Part shown: positions 1 through 5,231 of the stretch, piece after piece | Position numbering within the stretch: position 1 is the first letter of the stretch | Layout: each line of letters starts with the position of its first letter | Origin: an uncultured Flammeovirgaceae bacterium | GTDB taxonomy: Bacteria > Bacteroidota > Bacteroidia > Cytophagales > Cyclobacteriaceae | Assembly: GCA_946480685.1 (NCBI GenBank) | Contig: CAMLLI010000047.1 | Coordinates: forward strand, 1-11,471 | DNA length: 11,471 bases | Direction: 5' to 3' | Notes under the pieces: generated by a model | What the model saw: the letters and a program-made list of their open reading frames with translations, nothing else | What the model was told of the DNA's origin: nothing | Database searches by the model: none | Made by a program: the position numbers and the translations under genes

Positions 1-417
1 GAACGTGCCTGGGAATTTGGTGGCGAAATGATTCGCAAGTACGAACTCATCCGCTGGGGTAATTACTCGCAGAAAATGACGGAAACTGTAGAAGGTTTGA
101 AAAAACTGGCCGATGATGCATACAACGGTACGGGTACACTACCGGACTACCTGTACTGGAAACGCGACACCAACGGTAAATTTACAGTGCTGAATCCGAA
201 CCGGAAGATAGCAGCTGCTCCGGATGAAACCTGGACACGCAGTTCTTTCCTGCTCGATCTGCACGACAACGCACTCACCTATGACGAGTGGATCACGCGC
301 GACTGGGCCAATTATACCAATGGTACTGTGCGCTATATTTTCCCGATTCCTACGGTAGGTATTGATAACAGTAAAGGTGTTCTGAAAAATGACGGTTATG
401 GTTTTGGTGGCGGTTGA
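1..417 (+). CDS. SusD/RagB-family outer-membrane glycan-binding lipoprotein, C-terminal part (5' end outside window)
   Basis: The reading frame is open from base 1 to a TGA at 415-417, giving the last 138 residues. The opening residues ERAWEFGGEMIRKYELIRWG match the conserved SusD/RagB stretch that usually reads E-R-x-x-E-x-x-x-E-G-x-R-x-x-D-L-x-R-W-G. The tail ends with a proline-containing YIFPIPT segment and a Gly-rich end, as SusD proteins commonly do (family usual length about 500-650 residues). SusD proteins are surface lipoproteins that act as a lid on the SusC TonB-dependent porin and help capture oligosaccharides. The partner susC and the signal peptide would lie upstream. The downstream enzymes point to a pectic glycan as ligand, which is inference from context only. 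The first ATG inside the window (28) is internal, not the real start. Confidence 0.93.
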   Translation, partial: ERAWEFGGEMIRKYELIRWGNYSQKMTETVEGLKKLADDAYNGTGTLPDYLYWKRDTNGKFTVLNPNRKIAAAPDETWTRSSFLLDLHDNALTYDEWITRDWANYTNGTVRYIFPIPTVGIDNSKGVLKNDGYGFGGG

Positions 418-467
418 TCGTCTGCGATAACAATCCAAAATATTTCAGTCACAAAAAAGTTTTAGAT

Positions 468-2138
468 ATGACAACCAAGAAACTTAATATACTTTCTATA
501 CTTTTTTCGGTAGCAGCGTGCGCAGGATTTTTCTGGGCATGCGATGACGAAGACATCTATCCGGAAACACGGCTGTTCCGTCCGGTGCTTACGGAAGATC
601 TGCGCGCAGAAGGTAACTCCATTATTGTAAACATGGGCAGCATGAAACGTGCAGTGTCCTATACCCTGGAAGTGAGCCGCGATACATTTAAGACAATCGA
701 CTATACCATTCAATCCGACACAAGCTATATCGTGCTCAATGATGAATCATTGAAAGGTGACCCCTTATTCTGGAATACACTCTACCAGATACGCGCTACG
801 GCACATGCTGATAAAGCTGAGTATGATAGCAAGCTGTCGGATCTGGGTAGTGTACGCACAGATCGTTTCCCGACCATTCTTAATTTACCGAAGAGCTACG
901 ATGTTACCGATGTGGCCGCACGCGTTACATGGAGTGTTGCCGGTGCTAAAGTAACCGCCATCAAACTCTTTGCAGCAACAGATCTCAAGCTGACAACACC
1001 GTTGGCCGAGGTACCGGTTTCCGCGGAGGATCAGAATGACGGGGAAGCGATTGTTACCAGTCTTACACCTTCCACTGGTTACCAGATTGCCATCTATAGT
1101 GATGAGACACTTCGCGGTTGGGCAGACTATAAAACATTGGTAGCAGATATAGATCCTGCATCGGCAGGTGTAATCGATCTTCGTGATGCCACCGATCCGC
1201 AGGCGGTAGCAACTGCAGTGGCGGGTGCATCCGATGGTGCTATAATACTGGTGAAACGTGGTGTCTCATTTGATCTTCCTACAACAGCGCTGAACAAATC
1301 CATCACCATTCGTGCCGCGTATGGCTTTGGTGAACAGAAGGCTCGCTTGTATACTACTACCAACTGGAATATAGCAGGCGGATCAACGATTGATCACATT
1401 CATTTCATTGGTCTGGAACTGCGAGGTGATGATTATGGTGGCGACTATATCTTCAATCCTTCGTCCAGTGATATATCGGTAAATGAAGTTGTTTTTGATG
1501 ATTGCGAGATTGGAACATTCCGTGGTATTATGCGTATTCGCGGTACCAATGTTGTAATAAATAATTTCGTGATTGCGAACTCGGTTGTGGACAGCCTCGG
1601 CAGCTACGGTATATTTACTACCGATACGGATCCCAATGCTTCCAACCCGACAGCGCGTGTTAATAATATTGTGTTACGAAACAGTACCTTCAATAAACTG
1701 CAGGCCGGTATAACATCAAGGAATAACTCGCAGTCTATTCTCATTGAAGGATGTACGTTTGCAAACCTGGTGCAAGCCGGAAGCAGCAACTATATATTCC
1801 GTTACCGTGGTGGTAACGGCAATAACGATGTTACCAACGGTATATCAATTCGCAATTCAATTTTTGGACACGGATGGGATGAAGCCGCTACGAAAGTATA
1901 TTCCATTCGCGGAAAAGAAGGATTGCCCAATACATCCGTTGAACTCATTAATAACTATAGTACATCAGACTTTTCATTCATCGCTACATACGAAATCGCG
2001 GGATTCCCGGTAGGTAATTATGCAAGCGGACAGGATGCGCTGTGGACAGATGTAGCGAACAATAACTTTAATTTCAAGGATGGTGGTTTTGTCGGTAGAT
2101 TCGACACAGGCGATCCGCGCTGGAGAGTAAAACTATAA
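468..2138 (+). CDS. Surface lipoprotein with fibronectin-like modules and a C-terminal beta-helix (DUF4957/DUF5123 type), SusE/F-position protein
   Basis: This 556-residue protein starts at ATG 468, 50 bp after susD. A TTG at 414 in the same frame would add 18 unconvincing residues ahead of the signal peptide. The N-terminus (KK, then LNILSILF) is a lipoprotein signal. Cys25 followed by DDED resembles the acidic surface-export signal of Bacteroidota lipoproteins; Cys18 (V-A-A-C) is an alternative acylation site. Residues about 36-130 and 135-225 look like two fibronectin-III-like beta-sandwiches. From about 235 to the end there are short beta-helix turns rich in Asn and Ile (for example IDHIHFIGLEL, VVFDDCEIGTFRGI, NNIVLRNSTF), as in DUF4957/DUF5123 proteins found in pectin PULs. 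I see no lyase calcium or catalytic motifs, so a binding role is more likely than catalysis. Position after susD supports a surface glycan-binding protein. Domain names are from recall, not a search. Confidence 0.82.
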   Translation: MTTKKLNILSILFSVAACAGFFWACDDEDIYPETRLFRPVLTEDLRAEGNSIIVNMGSMKRAVSYTLEVSRDTFKTIDYTIQSDTSYIVLNDESLKGDPLFWNTLYQIRATAHADKAEYDSKLSDLGSVRTDRFPTILNLPKSYDVTDVAARVTWSVAGAKVTAIKLFAATDLKLTTPLAEVPVSAEDQNDGEAIVTSLTPSTGYQIAIYSDETLRGWADYKTLVADIDPASAGVIDLRDATDPQAVATAVAGASDGAIILVKRGVSFDLPTTALNKSITIRAAYGFGEQKARLYTTTNWNIAGGSTIDHIHFIGLELRGDDYGGDYIFNPSSSDISVNEVVFDDCEIGTFRGIMRIRGTNVVINNFVIANSVVDSLGSYGIFTTDTDPNASNPTARVNNIVLRNSTFNKLQAGITSRNNSQSILIEGCTFANLVQAGSSNYIFRYRGGNGNNDVTNGISIRNSIFGHGWDEAATKVYSIRGKEGLPNTSVELINNYSTSDFSFIATYEIAGFPVGNYASGQDALWTDVANNNFNFKDGGFVGRFDTGDPRWRVKL

Positions 2139-2171
2139 AGCCCTGCGCTCACGTGCAATAAACATGTATCC

Positions 2172-2201
2172 GGTGTGACCGGCAAGGTCACACCACTTTT
2201 T
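2172..2201 (+). terminator. Intrinsic terminator or attenuator between the binding-protein genes and the PL1 lyase genes
   Basis: A perfect 9-bp inverted repeat (GGTGTGACC at 2172-2180, GGTCACACC at 2186-2194) encloses a 5-base loop GGCAA and is followed by ACTTTTT. This is the classic Rho-independent layout. It sits 33 bp after the lipoprotein stop and only 11 bp (2202-2212) separates the T-run from the next ATG. No promoter fits in that gap, so downstream expression must come from read-through or from a promoter upstream of the hairpin. Confidence 0.82.
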
Positions 2202-2212
2202 AAAAACAGCAG

Positions 2213-3697
2213 ATGTATATATATACCTTTTTTCGTACGGTTCGCTCGTGCATACTAATAGCAGCGTGTGCTGCGGGTATGTGCTGTTCGGGAGCGGATG
2301 CAGATGGCAACACCGAGACCGAACCCGACAAACCCACGCAAGTTGTAGAAGACGCATACGCTTTTCCGGGAGCGGAAGGTTTTGGTCGCAACGCTACGGG
2401 TGGACGCGGAGGTAAAGTTCTGTTTGTTACCAACCTGAATGATGCCGGTGAAGGAAGCTTGCGCGCGGCGGTACAAACCAGCGGTGCCCGCTATATTTTG
2501 TTTAAAGTCTCCGGGACGATCGCACTGAAATCAAGTATAAATATAGCGAACGGTGATGTTACCATTGCCGGACAAACTGCTCCGGGCGATGGTATATGTA
2601 TAAAGAATTACCCGGTAAACATCAGTGCTGATAATGTTATCATCCGCTATATGCGCTTTCGCATGGGCGATGAAGCCAAACAGGAAGCTGATGCCATCGG
2701 TGGTCGTTTTCATAAGAACATTATTCTTGATCATTGCTCCATGAGCTGGTCGACAGACGAATGCGTTTCAATCTATGCGAATGAAAATACCACGCTACAG
2801 TGGTGTATCATTTCAGAGAGTCTGCGTAACTCGGTGCACGATAAAGGTGCACACGGTTATGGCGGTATATGGGGTGGTAAATACGCATCGTTTCATCATA
2901 ACCTTGTAGCACATCATGATAGTCGTAATCCGCGGCTTGGTGAAGAAGCCGGTAAAGCATTTGCTCTTACTGACCTGGTTGATCTCCGTAACAATGTAAT
3001 CTATAACTGGGGCAATAACAGTTGCTATGGCGGTGAAGCGATGAACGTTAACATCGTGAACTGCTACTATAAACCCGGACCTGCCACTGTGAAGAAAGAG
3101 CGTATTATCTCCATTGATAAAAATAAGAATGAAGGCACCGAAGTATATAACATCTGGGGCAAGTTTTACATCGATGGCAACTACGTAGAGGGAAGCACAC
3201 GTGCTACCGCCGATAATTGGACATACGGAGTATATAACCAGTTTCACAGCAGTTATGGTACCGTATCAGATGCAGATAAAGTTGCTATGAAAAAGAGCGA
3301 GCCGCATCCCATCGGTAACAATGTAACTACGCATACCGCTACCGTTGCGTACGATCGCGTGCTGGACTATAGTGGCGCTTCCTTAAAACGCGATGCGATT
3401 GATGTGCGCATAATCGATAACGTGCGCAAAGGCGAATTTTCATTTCCCGGTTCGAATGGAAGTACCAATGGCATTATAGATACACAAAGTGATGTAGGAG
3501 GATGGCCGCTGTTGAATTCATCAACAGCTCCTGTAAGTACGTCCGGTGATGGTATACCGGACGAATGGAAAGTTGCGCATAAACTTGATCCCGCCAAGGC
3601 ACAAGCGAACGGCCGCGATCTGAGCACAGCGTACGATAATGTAGAAGTATATATTAATGATCTTGTTCAGGTGATCACGGAATCGCAAAACAAATAG
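2213..3697 (+). CDS. Pectate lyase, polysaccharide lyase family 1 (PL1), predicted lipoprotein
   Basis: This 494-residue protein would cleave alpha-1,4-galacturonan by calcium-dependent beta-elimination. The catalytic module opens at about residue 49 with AFPGAEGFGRNATGGRGG, the hallmark of Bacteroidota PL1 lyases. Then come ILDHCSMSWSTDE (171-183; Asp173, Asp182 and Glu183 are likely calcium or structural residues), GIWGG (218-222), HHNL (228-231) and SRNPR (237-241), where Arg238 fits the catalytic Arg of the PL1 R-x-P motif. Residues 442-461 (GDGIPDEWK, then LDP) resemble a thrombospondin-3-type calcium loop. The N-terminus has a hydrophobic segment and several Cys: Cys19 (I-A-A-C) or Cys24/25 could be the lipidated residue, followed by an acidic Thr/Glu/Pro linker (28-45). 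The start follows a terminator hairpin, and the next gene is a paralogue 12 bp downstream. Family assignment is firm; lipoprotein status is inferred. Confidence 0.9.
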   Translation: MYIYTFFRTVRSCILIAACAAGMCCSGADADGNTETEPDKPTQVVEDAYAFPGAEGFGRNATGGRGGKVLFVTNLNDAGEGSLRAAVQTSGARYILFKVSGTIALKSSINIANGDVTIAGQTAPGDGICIKNYPVNISADNVIIRYMRFRMGDEAKQEADAIGGRFHKNIILDHCSMSWSTDECVSIYANENTTLQWCIISESLRNSVHDKGAHGYGGIWGGKYASFHHNLVAHHDSRNPRLGEEAGKAFALTDLVDLRNNVIYNWGNNSCYGGEAMNVNIVNCYYKPGPATVKKERIISIDKNKNEGTEVYNIWGKFYIDGNYVEGSTRATADNWTYGVYNQFHSSYGTVSDADKVAMKKSEPHPIGNNVTTHTATVAYDRVLDYSGASLKRDAIDVRIIDNVRKGEFSFPGSNGSTNGIIDTQSDVGGWPLLNSSTAPVSTSGDGIPDEWKVAHKLDPAKAQANGRDLSTAYDNVEVYINDLVQVITESQNK

Positions 3698-3709
3698 ACA
3701 AAAAAGATA

Positions 3710-5029
3710 ATGAAGTATTGGATTAGTTTAGTTTTGGCCTTAACGGTTATAACAGTATTGGGACAAGAGCAGCCATTGGCATTTCCTGGAGCCGAAGGAT
3801 TTGGTAGATATACTTCGGGGGGGCGCGGTGGAAAGGTATATATAGTTACAAACCTTAACGATAGTGGTCCGGGTAGTTTGCGTGATGCTGTTGGTCGCCA
3901 GGAGCCACGGACAATTGTATTTGCTATATCGGGTACCATTGTACTTGAATCACCACTGGTTGTCAATAATGGTGATGTAACTATTGCGGGTCAATCAGCA
4001 CCAGGCGAAGGTATATGTTTACGAAATTACCCGGTAACAATCCAGGCCGACAATGTTATTGTGCGATACCTGCGTTTCAGATTGGGCGATGAAAAAGGAC
4101 AGGAGGCCGATGCCGTGGGAGGTACCAAGGGAAAAAATAATATCATCATCGATCATTGTTCAATGAGTTGGGCGACTGATGAGTGTGCATCATTCTATCG
4201 CAATAAAAATTTTACCATGCAATGGTGTATTGTGTCGGAGAGTCTCAATCACTCCGTACATCAGAAAGGTGATCATGGATTCGGTGGTATATGGGGAGGA
4301 GAGAAGGCAACGTTTCATCATAATCTCATAGCGAATCATACCAGTCGCATGCCGCGTTTCAGCGGATCTTCGACAACCCCTAATTCGCCAGATGAACTTG
4401 TTGACTTCCGGAATAACGTGATCTATAACTGGAGAAACAACAACACGTATGGTGGTGAGAAGGGGCGTTATAATGTCGTGAATAATTACTATAAGCCTGG
4501 TCCTGCCACTTCACCCAAGAAAGTGTGGATGGTTGATCCCTCTGCACCCTATGGTCAGTTTTATATTCAGGGAAATTGTCTCGAAGGAAATACGCAGGTC
4601 TCGAAAGATAATTGGAACGGGGGCATGCGCTATAAACAGGCGGACTCTGCGCGCGTGCGGCGACCTTTTGCCGTTGAGACAATCGAAGTACAATCTGCCG
4701 AAGAAGCATTTACCGCTGTGTTGAAAAATGCCGGTGCCAGCTATCGCAGAGATATAGTGGACAAGCGGATTATTGAGGAAGCGAAGACTGGTAAATCAAC
4801 CTGTGGTAAAGGGAAGGATGGAATCATTGATTCACAAAAAGATGTAGGTGGTTGGCCTATATTAAAATCAGAACCTGCGCCAACGGATAAAGATGCCGAT
4901 GGTATACCGGATGATTGGGAGACAAAGCATACGCTCGACCCCACCAATGGAGCGGATGGAGCAAGCTATACCTTGTCGAAGTCCTATACCAACCTCGAAG
5001 TATATTTGAATGAACTGGTAAAGCAGTGA
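3710..5029 (+). CDS. Pectate lyase, polysaccharide lyase family 1 (PL1), predicted secreted/periplasmic paralogue
   Basis: This 439-residue protein is a close relative of the gene before it, sharing the same motifs in the same order: AFPGAEGFGRYTSGGRGG (24-41), IIDHCSMSWATDE (146-158; Asp148, Asp157, Glu158), GIWGG (193-197), HHNL (203-206) and SRMPR (212-216, Arg213 the likely catalytic Arg). Unlike its neighbour it has a plain signal peptide with probable cleavage at VLG|QEQ (18/19) and no lipobox, so it is probably soluble in the periplasm or exported. Residues 391-411 (PTDKDADGIPDDWE, then LDPT) form an even clearer thrombospondin-3-like calcium loop than in the paralogue. Start ATG 3710 lies 12 bp after the previous stop, behind an A-rich stretch, implying co-transcription. 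A run of seven G (3817-3823) encodes Ser-Gly-Gly of the first motif. Tandem duplication followed by divergence is the simplest origin. Confidence 0.91.
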   Translation: MKYWISLVLALTVITVLGQEQPLAFPGAEGFGRYTSGGRGGKVYIVTNLNDSGPGSLRDAVGRQEPRTIVFAISGTIVLESPLVVNNGDVTIAGQSAPGEGICLRNYPVTIQADNVIVRYLRFRLGDEKGQEADAVGGTKGKNNIIIDHCSMSWATDECASFYRNKNFTMQWCIVSESLNHSVHQKGDHGFGGIWGGEKATFHHNLIANHTSRMPRFSGSSTTPNSPDELVDFRNNVIYNWRNNNTYGGEKGRYNVVNNYYKPGPATSPKKVWMVDPSAPYGQFYIQGNCLEGNTQVSKDNWNGGMRYKQADSARVRRPFAVETIEVQSAEEAFTAVLKNAGASYRRDIVDKRIIEEAKTGKSTCGKGKDGIIDSQKDVGGWPILKSEPAPTDKDADGIPDDWETKHTLDPTNGADGASYTLSKSYTNLEVYLNELVKQ

Positions 5030-5043
5030 AGACTGCTTTTTTT
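5020..5043 (+). terminator. Intrinsic terminator overlapping the stop codon of the second PL1 gene
   Basis: An 8-bp perfect inverted repeat (AAAGCAGT at 5020-5027, ACTGCTTT at 5032-5039) with a GAAG loop runs into seven consecutive T (5037-5043). The 5' arm encodes the last Lys-Gln codons and the first base of the TGA stop (5027-5029). Ribosomes finishing the gene would cover the arm, so termination may depend on ribosome release. Confidence 0.83.
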
Positions 5044-5056
5044 AAAGACCGGTTGT

Positions 5057-5068
5057 GCAATCGATTGC
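5057..5068. repeat. Perfect 12-bp palindrome, candidate operator
   Basis: GCAATCGATTGC reads identically on both strands. It lies 14 bases after the T-run of the upstream terminator and 163 bp before the PL9 start. Such dyads are common binding sites for dimeric regulators, but no regulator is encoded in the window to pair it with. A chance palindrome of this length is possible. Confidence 0.4.
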
Positions 5069-5138
5069 CTAATGAAGAAGTTAAATGGAAAGCTATATAT
5101 ACCCTTATATGATTAACACATGGAAAAGATGAACGCTG

Positions 5139-5172
5139 GAAAATGTGAATGAGCGGATGATGAAAATGTGAA
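5139..5172. repeat. 11-bp direct repeat in the PL9 leader
   Basis: GAAAATGTGAA occurs at 5139-5149 and again at 5162-5172, with starts 23 bp apart (about two helical turns). This spacing would suit two regulator molecules on the same DNA face. Function is unknown. Confidence 0.4.
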
Positions 5173-5231
5173 GGGGGGGTGAACATCCATGTACCGGTAA
5201 CGTCATGAGAGCCCACACAAAATAAATCGTT

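Larger units (their letters stand above)
5044..5231 (+). promoter_or_regulatory. Leader / probable promoter region of the PL9 lyase gene
   Basis: This 188-bp gap follows a terminator, so the PL9 gene should have its own promoter here. It contains a perfect 12-bp palindrome GCAATCGATTGC (5057-5068), an 11-bp direct repeat GAAAATGTGAA (5139-5149 and 5162-5172) and a run of seven G (5173-5179). I could not find a convincing Bacteroidota promoter (TTTG, about 20 bp, then TAnnTTTG), so the promoter itself is not placed. The A-rich stretch CACAAAATAAAT before ATG 5232 is a typical AT-rich translation start region for the phylum. Confidence 0.5.

Noticed and set aside
414..467. TTG start at 414 for the lipoprotein gene, overlapping the susD stop
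   Set aside because: It adds 18 residues before a good signal peptide that starts at ATG 468; TTG starts are uncommon and nothing supports this one.
2813..3247. 144-codon reverse-strand open frame inside the first PL1 gene
   Set aside because: Shadow of a well-supported gene, with no domain and no separate start signals.
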